From: Warburgia ugandensis
Taxonomy: Eukaryota; Streptophyta; Magnoliopsida; Canellales; Canellaceae
Reading direction: 5' to 3'
NCBI GenBank assembly: GCA_035236585.1
Contig: CP141130.1
Span: forward strand, 30,205,501 to 30,269,500
DNA: 64,000 nt
Positions 12,278 through 22,313 of this stretch are shown here, one piece after another. The notes beneath the pieces were generated by a model, which ran no database searches, was not told where the DNA came from, and saw nothing but the letters and a program-made list of their open reading frames with translations. Each line of letters starts with the position of its first letter. Positions within the stretch are counted from its first letter, which is position 1. The position numbers were made by a program, and so were the translations under genes.

Positions 12278-13258
12278 ATGGAATCTTCTAGTTAGTTGTT
12301 GCCTTCTTCTTATTTTAAGTCCTTAGAAGTTGTTTCTTCTAATAAATTAGATTATTTATATGAAGTAGATTATCTTCCTGAAGGCAATAAAATCCCTGTT
12401 ACTTCTCTGCCTTTTGTAAATCCATATAAAGTCTTTGATAAACCTTCTAGTTCTACAGTAAAAAAATCCATTAAAAAATTGATAGGTCAAAAACAATCAA
12501 TCCCTATAAAAGAATATGTTCAAGCTTCCAAGTTTGACCAATTTTCCATTCCAGCCAATGAATCTAAAAATTTCATCACTTTAGGCATTCCCCATGACTT
12601 ACTTCCCACATGGAAACAATAAGGATTCACACATCTTCATTTTGGTGCTGTTAAACTTCCTTTCACTTTTCATGGTAGGAAAGGTCTTCCTGTTGTCTCT
12701 AGAATTGCATTGCTTGATTCTCACTTCAAAGAATATCAACATGCCTGTATTGATATAGTTCAAACCACTTTAAATGCTAGCACTGCCTTGATAACATTCT
12801 TTCTAAACCTCAATATGTCTATTAGAGATGCTCATCTTTTTGATGCATTGAAAGTTCAAGTTCAAATCATTAGAACACCCCAAGTAGAATCAACATTTGT
12901 AGCAACTCTCCACTACTAGATGATATATAGATTGCAAAACTATGCATTTGATTTTGCAGTCCTAGATCATACAAAGACAGATCATGCCCTCTTCATCCAA
13001 ATTGATCAAGATGCAAGGCCAACTTGCACTTATGTTCTAAGGTAGTTATCTCATATAGAATTGAAGAATTTGTTACCAAAAAAATGGATCACAAAGTATG
13101 AAAAAATTCATGAAGAATCTCAACCACTTTAGTCATCTACTCGTGTCTTCACCAGGAGAGTAGACAAACTAGTGGAAACCAAGTTCCTCAAAGATTCTCA
13201 AGAGTCTTCTTCATTAGATGCTACAGCTGTCCTCCACAAAACTCAATCTTATTGAGCC
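12278..13258 (+). pseudogene. Movement protein remnant of the pararetrovirus
   Basis: The ATG at 12278 opens one reading frame that stays in register for about 320 codons but is cut by in-frame stops at codon 6 (12293), codon 115 (12620), codon 214 (12917) and codon 256 (13043). Between the stops the text looks like a caulimovirid movement protein of the 30K superfamily: a long N-terminal part, the GIPHDLLP and LPFTFHGRKG phrases and the domain that follows. Such proteins make tubules through plasmodesmata for cell-to-cell spread. The frame is preserved with only point stops, which suggests slow neutral decay rather than rearrangement in this part. Confidence 0.7.
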
Positions 13259-13448
13259 TGCATCATACATCCATGATCCTATTCCCATTATATATTTCAC
13301 TAATCAAGTAAAACCAATCTTTCAAGGCAAATATCCAAAAATAGGTCACATATGGTGGCATATCTATGATTGTTAAGAATGTCAAGAAGAATCGATTAAT
13401 CCAATAGAATATCGAGGGAAGAAAAAGAAGGAAAAATCTTCTCAACAA

Positions 13449-13742
13449 ATGTTGAAAGAAAGATATGAGGCAAGTGATCCAACCATTGGACCTCTTGGTG
13501 AGCCATTAGGAACATTTGATTACTATGTCATCTACAATGATACTCCTCTTGAAAACCCTTTTCAAAAGAAACCTCACAAAAGCCATCCTCCAACCATAAA
13601 TTCACCTTCCAAACCTCAAACACTGTTACCCAAATATTATCAAAAAGCCCTATCCCTTATTGATAATCCAAAAAAGCCTCATCCACCAAAACCCTCTCAA
13701 ATCTGGAAACCAAAAAACCCACAACCACTGAAAATCGCATAA
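13449..13742 (+). pseudogene. Short frame between movement protein and capsid, unrecognised
   Basis: A 97-codon frame, rich in proline, lysine and serine, with no domain that I recognise. It lies downstream of the movement protein remnant and ahead of the capsid-like frame. It may be the N-terminal, disordered part of the polyprotein or an accessory frame of the virus. Frames after it, up to 14280, are closed by stops but keep a similar composition. Confidence 0.4.
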
Positions 13743-14280
13743 ATCAACATGATGACTTCAGCAGAATTTCCTCCATTGTCATAATCTGATTATCTGTAAT
13801 AAAATGCAACTCATGCTTGGAAAATCAAAAATCCTATAGAAAGAAATGTAGAAGGTATATCCAAAGAAAATCTCAGCAATAGTAGCAGCCCTAAATTGGC
13901 AAGCAAAAAAATGCAAAAGTACAGAATAAGGCCCTGCAAGAAATTCTTGAAAATCAAAAGGCCTTATCTACTACTGTATCTTTGAAACTATCTTTCACTG
14001 ATACATTCATTCTTGAATTAAGAATAAAGATAAAAGTTCTTCATAAAAAATGCTACACCATCGCCACATTAGTCAAAGATTTCTCTCTTAGTAGCAGATT
14101 ACTCAGTGAAAAAGAAGCAAAGAAAATGTTCTCACAAGATTAGCTCAGATTTATTGAATCATCTAAAATAAAGAAGCATCTCAGGTACAAAATGATTTAA
14201 TTTTCAGTCTATCACCAAAAATCTATCCTACCTCAAATCAACCTCTCTCTTCATCCCTTACCCAATCCAATTATCCACAC

Positions 14281-15348
14281 ATGTTAGAACCTCTCCAGGG
14301 AACCCAATATCCCTCTCCACAAAAATACCAACCTCTCCAACTACAACCTTTACAAGGAGTACAAAGCTATTTCAGTCCTTTTATAGAAGATATCTTCACA
14401 AAAATGCATAAGCCAGTTCTCAGACCAAACCCACAAAAACAAAAGGAAAAATTATCTATTCAATCAACCTCTTCCAAACCTTCTTCATCAACACCTCCAT
14501 TAAACCCTCCTAATCTAATTGTAGGCACTTCAGAACCTCAACCAATAGAGATGTTTCTTATTGGAAAACCTAACCCCATTGAGAGCTTTCTCAAAAATCT
14601 CTCTAACCCCACACCTCCAATTCTTGAACTCTCCAAAGAAACCTCTAACTCAGACACTTCTTTAGAATCTTTTGAATCAGACCCAAACATCATTCCTGAT
14701 GCTTTTATGCAAGACATTGCTAACAGAAAACCTTATGAAGAACCTATGGTTGAAGACCCTCCAGACCCTCTAGAAACATTTTATGTTCGTCCAGTAGCAG
14801 ATATCAAAAAATTATTCACAATTGATGATGTTCCTTCTTCAAAATGGCATGAAAGAATCATAGAAATTCATGCTTGGTGCAAAACAGAATTAGCAACATC
14901 TCATACAACAGTTGCAGAGGTCATAAAGAGACTTATTCCAAGATTTATAAGCAGATTAAGAGAATGGTGTATATCACTTGGAGAATACTACCAATTACAA
15001 GTTTTCCAATGCCCTTCTCTTAGTGGATTATTTAGCTATTTGCAAATAAAATTTACTAGATCTCCACATCAACAAATAGAAACTTATAGAGATGAATACT
15101 GGAAGGTGAAATGTTGTTCTTTCAAGGTCAAAGATCTAGAAAAACATTTTGGCAAGATGTCTCAGAGAGATTATGCCATCAATGGTATGGACAATGTCAA
15201 CCTCAAACAGGTATTCCTAAACTCATTACCTAAGCCTCTTGGAAAAGAAACTCATAAGCTGATGGAAAAATATGAAGTTATCTCTTCAAGAAAAATCTTG
15301 AGGAGTTATATGGTAGCATACTCAACTTGCTTTGCAGCAGTTGTGTAA
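14281..15348 (+). pseudogene. Capsid-like part of the pararetrovirus polyprotein
   Basis: The longest open frame in the window, 355 codons. Residues ~1-130 are rich in proline, serine and glutamine and look disordered. An acidic stretch follows (about residues 130-165), then a more globular, helix-rich region from about residue 180 to the end, with W, C and K positions in the style of caulimovirid coat proteins (for example W-C-x-T-E-L and E-Y-Y-Q-L-Q phrases). The zinc-knuckle remnant lies ~230 bp downstream, as expected for the nucleic-acid-binding end of the capsid. The first methionine is not necessarily the old start, because the stretch before it has stops. I infer the capsid role from position and composition. 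Confidence 0.6.
14333..14475 (+). repeat. Capsid segment duplicated at 17338-17472 (copy 1)
   Basis: This stretch of the capsid frame, starting at CTCCAACTACAACCTTTACA, recurs with small changes after the RNase H remnant. It is the source copy because it sits in its proper reading frame. Confidence 0.8.
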
Positions 15349-15580
15349 TCAAAGAAAATTCCTCACAGAAATGGAAAAAGATTGGAATTGCATGTGAAAG
15401 ACTAGATCTTGCCATCAAATGCAAAAAAAGAAAAAGAGTGTTCTTACCACTCCAAGAAAAAATTTCATAGGAGAAAGTCTCAAAAAATCCAGGTGAATAT
15501 TATCACAAGTCAAAGTTCAAAAAAGAAAGAAAATGGTGATATTTGAGAAAAAAGAATTCAAAGGAAAGTCTACGAACAGA

Positions 15581-15622
15581 TGCTATATTTGTGGGAAATT
15601 AGGGCACTTTGCAAAATAATAT
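15581..15622 (+). pseudogene. CCHC zinc-knuckle remnant
   Basis: The codons read C-Y-I-C-G-K-L-G-H-F-A-K, which fits C-x2-C-x4-H, and then hit a stop where the motif needs x4-C; the fourth ligand position is Y. Zinc knuckles of this type bind viral RNA during assembly. Here the last ligand is lost. Confidence 0.75.
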
Positions 15623-15834
15623 TCAAAGAAAAAGAAAATAATCAAACTTCTTCAACTAGTAGCAGCATATGCAGACACAGACTTCTCAAATATAGAATCT
15701 ATGTTTTCTCTTGATGAAGAATACTCACCATAAACACTATTAACTACTAGTTATATTGATAGTGAAAGTGATTCTAAAGCTCTTATGAACAGTCTACAGC
15801 TTTTAAAATTAACAAAATATTTCCTACTCGAATT

Positions 15835-16150
15835 TCTTCATCTCCTCCAGACCTTTTGTATTCCTCAAACCAACCAACACCAATAGCCCAAGTCCACCTC
15901 CTTACTGACCCATATGCTAAACCCATTCCTGTAATTGCCCTTTTTGATATAGGTGTGGCAAAAACAATTCTCAACCGTAAAATTCTCCCTAAAAAATTCT
16001 GGCCCCCATAGCCAAAAATTCAGAGCAATCAATGAAAACATTTTTACCATTGAAAAAATCAACAAACCCATACTGATTAAAGTCTTTCCAAACCTCATCA
16101 TCAAACACAAAGTCTTAGGTTCTCCCCTATCAATCAAAGACTTAATCCTT
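15835..16150 (+). pseudogene. Aspartic protease remnant of the pararetrovirus
   Basis: A frame through ~15886-15990 reads PVIALFDIGVAKTIL. Active pararetroviral proteases have D-T/S-G at the catalytic loop; here the middle residue is isoleucine. A frame change then moves the downstream protease and RT part into the frame that opens at 15953. The domain would release capsid and polymerase from the polyprotein. Confidence 0.65.
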
Positions 16151-16894
16151 GGTTTTGACATTCTCCACAAATTTCCTAATTTGCGTTGGTTAAAGAAAGG
16201 TCTTTCCTATAAACAAAACTTTCTTACTTGGTCTCAAGTCCCAAACCTTCACCTTGCAGACACTTTAGACTCCATAAATTCCCAATTAGTTAGAGATTGT
16301 TGTGCAAAAAATCACATAGAATTCCTCATGAAATGCACATCACCTCTTTGGACTAATCCATCATTCTTTGTCTCTCTTCCATTCATGAAAAATGAGGATA
16401 TTAATCCTATAAAAGTCAATCACAAAGGAATGAAGCCGAAGTACCTTTTCCTAGCTATTCAAGAATTATCTCAACTACAATCCCAAGGTCTCATTGAATC
16501 CACTTCTTCTCCATGGAAATGTGAAGCCTTTTATGTCAATAAAAGAGCTAAAAAAATCAAAGGAAAACTCAGACTAGTTATCAATTACCAACCCTTGAAC
16601 CATTTTCTTGCATATGACAAGTTTCCTCTCCCCCAAAAACATAACCTCTTCCAACATTGTTCTAATACCAAAATTTTCTCCAAATTTGACCTCAAAGCAA
16701 GATTTTGGCAATTAGGAGTTCATCCTCAAGAATGTTCAAAAATAGCATTTTGCATTTTGGATTATCATCAAAGAATCCTCAGACAAATTATCTTTAGTCA
16801 AACTTATATAACAATTTTTGGGAATAGTCAATTATATGGGCAGATTTCATCCCCAAAGTTGGAGTTCACAAAAATGTTCTCCCCTAGTTATTAA
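15953..16894 (+). pseudogene. Reverse transcriptase of the pararetrovirus, C-terminal half missing
   Basis: A 313-codon frame. Residues ~60-90 hold the protease tail (SIKDLILGFDILHK). Residues ~160-270 are a clear caulimovirid reverse transcriptase N-terminus: an IELSQL-like segment, LRLVINYQPLN, FPLPQK and FSKFDLKARFWQLGVHPQ, with the first catalytic aspartate in FDL. After a KIAFCI phrase (about residue 263) the family resemblance stops and the Y-x-D-D catalytic motif is absent, which points to a deletion. The frame then runs into unrelated residues and ends. The enzyme copies pregenomic RNA into DNA in living viruses; this copy cannot. Confidence 0.8.
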
Positions 16895-16930
16895 AGAAAG
16901 ATCCTCCTCCATGGTCTCCCAGACATACAT

Positions 16931-17290
16931 CAACTGTGCAAGCATTGAAGAAATTATTTAATCATCTTGAACCTTTACAGATTCCAAGCATAGGGAAAAG
17001 AATCCTGCAAATAGATGCTAGTGATGAGGAGCTACACTTTTTGAAGAAAAGGGTAGAAAGAGTGTGGTGAACAATGGAATAGAGAAGTTCCAATTCCATC
17101 TCATTGGTCACACCTTCCTGGTAGAAATGGATATGTTGTCTTTTCCTAAGATGATACAATTTCAGCAAAAGATGTTACCAGAATAACAGTTACTCAGGTG
17201 GGCAAATTGGTTCTCACAATGGTCTTTTGAAATCAAACACATTGCTAGTAAGAACAACACCCTTGCTAATTTTCTCTCCATAAAAAACAA
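16931..17290 (+). pseudogene. RNase H remnant of the pararetrovirus
   Basis: In broken plus-strand frames one sees a VQALKKLFNHL phrase, then LQIPSIGKRILQIDASDE, which contains the first RNase H aspartate, and near the end FEIKHIASKNNTLANFLS, the usual close of the caulimovirid RNase H (HI-x-G-x-N-x-LADFLS). Several stops lie between. The domain is shortened in the middle. Confidence 0.7.
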
Positions 17291-17337
17291 GATACCAAAC
17301 TCATCTCCCATCATACCAACCTCATTATGTGTTTACC

Positions 17338-17472
17338 CTCTCCAACTACTACCTTTAGGAGTACAAAGCTCTTTCAGTCCTTTCAAAGAAGATATCTTCA
17401 TAAAAATTCATAAGCTAGTTCTCAAACTAAACCCAAAAAAACCAAAGGAAAATTTATCTATTCCATCAACCT
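17338..17472 (+). repeat. Displaced copy of a capsid segment (copy 2)
   Basis: It matches 14333-14475 by eye over ~135 bp, including the GGAGTACAAAGCT and GAAGATATCTTCA words, with a short deletion near its start. It lies between the RNase H remnant and the promoter-like region, where capsid sequence does not belong. Confidence 0.8.
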
Positions 17473-17654
17473 CTATTACCTACTCATCTCACCAACTACT
17501 CTATTGCCTACTCATCTTACCTACCACTCTACAAAAGACCTACCACCTCAACTACTTTACAAGTCACCTACCAATCCATCATGAACCATCCACCACTCTT
17601 TGTGTAGTCAACATCAACTTTGCTTTATAAATAAAGTGTTGTCATATCATTATA

Positions 17655-17747
17655 ATGAGTCATGTACTTTATGTTATGAGTCATGTACTTTATATTATGA
17701 GTCATCTCCTTTATGTTATGAGTCATGTCCTTTATATAATGATTCAT
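17655..17747 (+). promoter_or_regulatory. Five ATGAGTCAT-type sites at 21-bp spacing
   Basis: ATGAGTCAT occurs at 17655, 17676, 17697 and 17718, and ATGATTCAT at 17739. Each start is exactly 21 bp from the last, about two turns of the DNA helix, so all sites face the same side. ATGAGTCAT is the palindromic GCN4/AP-1-type core bound by plant bZIP factors. The array ends ~54 bp before the TATA box at 17801. I infer that it was an enhancer of the viral promoter. Confidence 0.75.
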
Positions 17748-17800
17748 GCCCTTTATGTCAAATCAATGTAACTTATGAAAGAAGCTTTCAGTCCTCAAAC

Positions 17801-17812
17801 CTATATATAAGG
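17801..17812 (+). promoter_or_regulatory. TATA box of the pararetrovirus promoter
   Basis: CTATATATAAGG lies downstream of the bZIP-type array and the RNase H remnant, where caulimovirids place the promoter for the pregenomic RNA. Confidence 0.65.
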
Positions 17813-17945
17813 AGGAGTCATGTAAGTTAAGAGGCATAGTGAAGATGAGCTTGAGAATAACTTGAGCATAGCTTGTGTGGTATTCTCTCTTTCATCTAAG
17901 CCTTCTCTCAGTTCTAGTCCAGTTTTGTAAGCCTTCTTTCTCTTT

Positions 17946-17951
17946 AATAAA
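17946..17951 (+). terminator. Possible poly(A) signal, AATAAA
   Basis: AATAAA ~140 bp after the TATA box. In caulimovirids the poly(A) signal of the terminally redundant RNA sits shortly after the promoter, so the place fits. A lone hexamer in AT-rich DNA is weak evidence. Confidence 0.35.
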
Positions 17952-18060
17952 ATTTCTTCCTAAGTGTATCTTTCTGCTTTTATGTTTTAAACTTTTATCT
18001 ATATTTCTTGTGTCTTTAATTAGATGTCCTTCCTCTTGGTGGGAATTGGATGCTAAAGTT

Positions 18061-19461
18061 TGAAAAAATCCCTAGCCCTTTATTTCATTTTTCAACATGA
18101 GGGCTCCTCCACTAGTTGCATCTACCATTTGTCTATTTTGAGGTGTTAATGTCGCATAGAAGTACTAAACATGCTGTCACTTTTTAAAGCCATGGTGGGG
18201 ACACTTCTATAGCAATTCATTTTGCCTTTCCCAACATTCATAATATTGTTCATCATCTTTTCACTAGAAATTAATGATCTCCCTACAAAGGGAATTAGTC
18301 TTATGATTATGAAAGATCGGGAATTGTTTAGACAACTTATCTCATGTGGCAATGGAACTGACCTCTAAAGAATTCATCCATGATTTTGTCTTATCTTTTA
18401 ATGTGAAAGGGAACAACCTAAGTCTAATTGAATCATTGAAGACATGTTTGAATTTGAATATAGCACTTCAGGTTTAATTTCAAAGTAGTTTGCATTGGTG
18501 GATGGTAAGGTGATACATGATGGCATATTTAATGGGGCGGTGCATGGAAATCTCTAATAACCTTGTGCTCAACTTTAGTTGTTAGGTCTGTCATGAGGTT
18601 AGGATTTTGATTTCTTACCCTTACAAATGGGTACATTCAATCTCAAGATATGATGGTACTAACTCAATGTTTTGAGATCGATGACCTTGCATACGCTAAA
18701 ATGAAAACCTATCTAAATGATGCAACCTAACTCTAAATATGACTCCTAACTCTAAATGATGTGCAAAAAAAATAATCCCAAATGGTAGCAACCTGTTTTG
18801 ATAGTCTTTTTTTTTTTTATTCTATAGGATGGTAGCTTTTAGACCTAGATTTAGACAACTCCTCCTTTTATTCAGGCTCGACTACTACTTACCAATTAAG
18901 TTTTGATCTAAAGTGTTTAATACAATTCTCATGGAACGAGGTGTTTAGACCTCAACAACCGTCAATTAAAGGCTTGGAAAAATCACTTTAATTTTGCAGA
19001 ATCATTATAACCACGATGCTTAGAAACCACTAGAGGATAATAGATCTCCTCTTTCTAAAAGGGTCCTACAAGCTCAAAACCTTAAGTCACTAGCTACATG
19101 ATTTTAAATTAAGCTTTAAAGGATGGGATCGTGAACATAAAAGGAATTGATTTCATTACTGAGGTGAGCGAAGGATCTATTGATAAAGTCTAATCCTCAT
19201 CTTATGAGGGTTCCTATGGGACCCTTATCAATGTGTTCATCTACCACAAAGCTTAAAATGTGCAACTCAATACAAGAAAATTAAACTAATGCCTCTCATA
19301 TTCTATTCACAAAGTAATCTTTCTTAAATAGGTGCAATCTAATGCAATAAGTATAATGAATGACCCTAAACTATATGAGTTACACTACTAGCCAATATGA
19401 CTACACTAAATGCAACTACAGTAAAAAAATAAAAGAGAGTGGGAGAAGCTTACAGTGGGGT
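18061..19461. other. Unassigned 1.4 kb inside element A
   Basis: This lies between the pararetrovirus and B1. Frames are short on both strands and I could not match it to Athila Gag, which should be near here on the minus strand. A run of ten T is at about 18808-18817. It may be the rest of A's interior, more viral leader, or another old insertion. Confidence 0.4.
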
Positions 19462-19897
19462 TGTGACCACCCGGGTTTTCTCATGCATTTTTAAATGCAA
19501 TATCTAATTCCTAGGGTGGGATGCATCCCTATTTGAAAACCATTTTATATAAAAACCATGCAATGCAGTGAAAAATCTTTTGTTTTAAACTTATTTTGAA
19601 AACCCCGAGTGTCATTTGCTTTCACAATAGCCAAAGTAGTTTTTGAAAAACTTTAGAAACCATAAATGTTTTTCCCCAGGTCTATCCAGTCACAGCACAT
19701 AGCCCAACTGTAATTAAATACAAATACATGTCCAAAGGGTAGAGAGTTTACTCACATGTGTAGTTGTCTCCTTTGTTTATTCTCTTGCTTGTAGCACTAA
19801 TATCTCCTGAGGCGTCTTCTATTTGTAAGCGGAACTATCCTGAAAAATGTTAAGGATAGGGTGAGTATATACTATACTCAGTAGGAGGGCCACGTAA
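19462..19897 (-). repeat. 3' LTR remnant of B1
   Basis: It repeats 22314-22738 almost base for base, then diverges at the phrase after CTCAGTAGGAG. Only the LTR end is kept. Confidence 0.85.
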
Positions 19898-21485
19898 CAT
19901 CGAATCTTACCTTATAATGTGCTGGCCACCTTAACTTTCTCCTTCCATTCCCTATATCAATATGTTGTTCAATCTTGTATCAAGGCTTTATCGTCAACCA
20001 TGCAGTCTGTATTGTCAGGAGGTATCCTCATAAGTAGTGATTTTTCTCAAATCCTCAAATTTTATCCTTTAAGTGCCTCCTCATACTTAGCTTATAACAG
20101 TAGTTCTCATTCAATAGCTACTACATCAAGTTATGCTGAAGCTGTTAAATCATCAAATTTGAAAAACACTCAAGTAAGCATGGAACATTCTCTTAGACAT
20201 AGGAAGACTTTATTTGATTACCTGTTGATCTCTTTCCAGATATATCCTTGTCATAAGCTCAAGGGTCTCTAAGGTGATTGGTACTATCTACCTTTCTTTT
20301 CAATCCAAGTCATCAGCATCTTTCAGACCCAAAGTAATTTCTATGGTTTGTCATGGTATCTATTCGGGTTTGGAAAAGTCTGTCTCATTGGTGGAGATTG
20401 CTCTTTATTTTTGCTTCTGTCTCAATTGTTACTGTATTTATTGTACTTGTAGCTCCTATCTCAGTTGCAACTATCCTCATTAATTGACCTTATACCCTCA
20501 AATGACTTAGTCTAACAAGTAACTTCTTTTAGGTAAAACTCATGTCTGAATACTCATAATATCCCTCTGAGTATATAACTTCGACTACTAACTGATAGAT
20601 ACTAACATACTTGATTAATTAGGGTGGGACACCTTTATTTAGTCAACAGTACTCTAAAGGTAATGACTAAATAACGGTCTTAAGATTTCTGGTCTTCTAA
20701 TCCATGACAGTAAGACCTCAATTTGATCCTTGATCACACTCGAGTTGCGGTAAAACAAATGAACTAGTCGTTGTCCTATCTTGTTTTCTTTTTCAATAGA
20801 ACTTTATGTACCCATGTAGTGGCAAGGTGGATATCACCAAGTTTTCCTTTTTATGGACTATATCCATTGGTGCTCCTTATAAGCTAATGGATCCGATTCT
20901 AATTGCAATAATTGATATAGACATCAAACCATTTGTAGCATGTAATTTCTAGTTGGTCACCATTCCTCTTCGAAAATTTTTGTGCAGCATAATGTCCTTT
21001 TATTCAATGCTCTATTCAAAGTCATAAAACCCCATATGCTTTCTCTCTTTTGTACTCTTTTACAATAAGATCACCAACTCATCTATCATCATTCCTTCGC
21101 ATTTGTTTGATCTACCTTCCTATGGGATTCAAGATGATAGAATTCCATGTATCTCCATAAGGTCATGATCTTCTTCTTTTGAATATTCAATATTTTATTG
21201 AATACTTATAGTTATCTCTTTCTCTCTTTTCTTCAAAATCCTCATTTAGTCTACCTGGATCAATGTCTCTATATGTTTTGTTGCATATAATCGATACTGC
21301 ATCTACTCCTTTACTTAACAGATATGATTAAACTGAATGCTTCCTCAGAAATTATAAACTGTCTTGAGATTGTTGAAATCCTCAATTGCCTATAGCCTCA
21401 ATAAAATTCATACAACGTCTTAATAATGGTATTGATGTTTTGATCATGCTATACTTTTCTTACAAGTTCATGTTAGGATTGATCT

Positions 21486-21548
21486 ATTATTCACAGATCT
21501 ATCATCCCCAATATTATTATTCACAGATCTATCATCCCCAATATTATT
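21486..21548. repeat. Two tandem 30-bp copies in the B1 interior
   Basis: The unit TTCACAGATCTATCATCCCC plus an ATATTATTA tail occurs at 21490 and again 30 bp on. Confidence 0.9.
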
Positions 21549-22298
21549 GTCAAAATCTTTTGGCAACACTATCGAATATAGTTCCCTATCATATTCATGT
21601 TATATTCCTCATAATATGTCACTTGTATACATCTTCTGATTTGCTCCATAATACTCAAGTAGTTATTATTCGATATCACTTCACTTTTCATGAGACTCCA
21701 ATTAAGGTATCCAAAATTGAGCTAAGTCTTTCAGGATCTATTCCTTTGTAATCTAGTACGAGTCATAGTCATCTCCTAATATTATCTTGCATTCTCATCC
21801 CTCTTAGATTATCATCAAAATTTACTCAAAGTCTTTCTTTTACATCTCTTATCATATCATATCCCTTGTGATAGTGTACTCATATTCTGGTATTCTTTAT
21901 GATGGTAAGATAGTCATCTAGGTTCTTCAATTTTCTCATCTTTGATGAGATTACTTTATTGCAGGTCAGAACTATCTACCAATAAGTTCACTAACATCCT
22001 CATTTAGTATTCTCATAATATGATCCATATATGAATTTTCATCTTTGCACCACTGCACAACAATCCTTATTTCCTATGATTTTGATAGGATTCAAGCAAT
22101 CCAATATCTAAGTATTTGCTACTACTATCTCCTTTTTCACCTATTGGTTTATGGCGAAATGCCTTGAGCATTAATATTGTAATCCTCAAATAGAAGTAGT
22201 CATCTCTACTTCTTCAATTTATACTACGTCTTCTTGATTTTCTCTATTGCCTATAACCCTTAGACATGCTGGACTGGCTATGAAAGGATAAAACCTGG

Positions 22299-22310
22299 GC
22301 TCTGATACCA
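22299..22310 (-). other. Primer binding site of B1 (tRNA-Met type)
   Basis: The minus strand reads TGGTATCAGAGC three bases after the 5' LTR end, the usual complement of the plant initiator tRNA-Met 3' end. Confidence 0.85.
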
Positions 22311-22313
22311 ACT

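Larger units (their letters stand above)
11790..18060 (+). mobile_element. Endogenous pararetrovirus (Caulimoviridae-type), degraded
   Basis: On the plus strand, in order: a leader-like AT-rich stretch, a movement protein, a spacer with a short unknown frame, a capsid-like frame, a CCHC zinc-knuckle remnant, an aspartic protease remnant, a reverse transcriptase, an RNase H remnant, then a promoter-like region with repeated ATGAGTCAT sites and a TATA box. This order and the absence of an integrase or LTRs are those of plant caulimovirids, whose genomes enter host chromosomes by accident. Each coding region has stops, frameshifts or deletions, so this is a dead fossil. It interrupts the gag of element A. 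The exact junctions are uncertain by tens of bases on the left and perhaps more on the right. Genus is not assigned; old endogenous florendovirus-like copies are one possibility. Confidence 0.8.
19898..22313 (-). other. Internal region of B1 (non-coding)
   Basis: It matches the first ~2.4 kb of the B3 internal region (30473-32840) in reverse orientation; for example 22295-22150 here answers 30490-30660 there. No frame over ~120 codons is present and none looks like a known retrotransposon protein. Confidence 0.7.
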
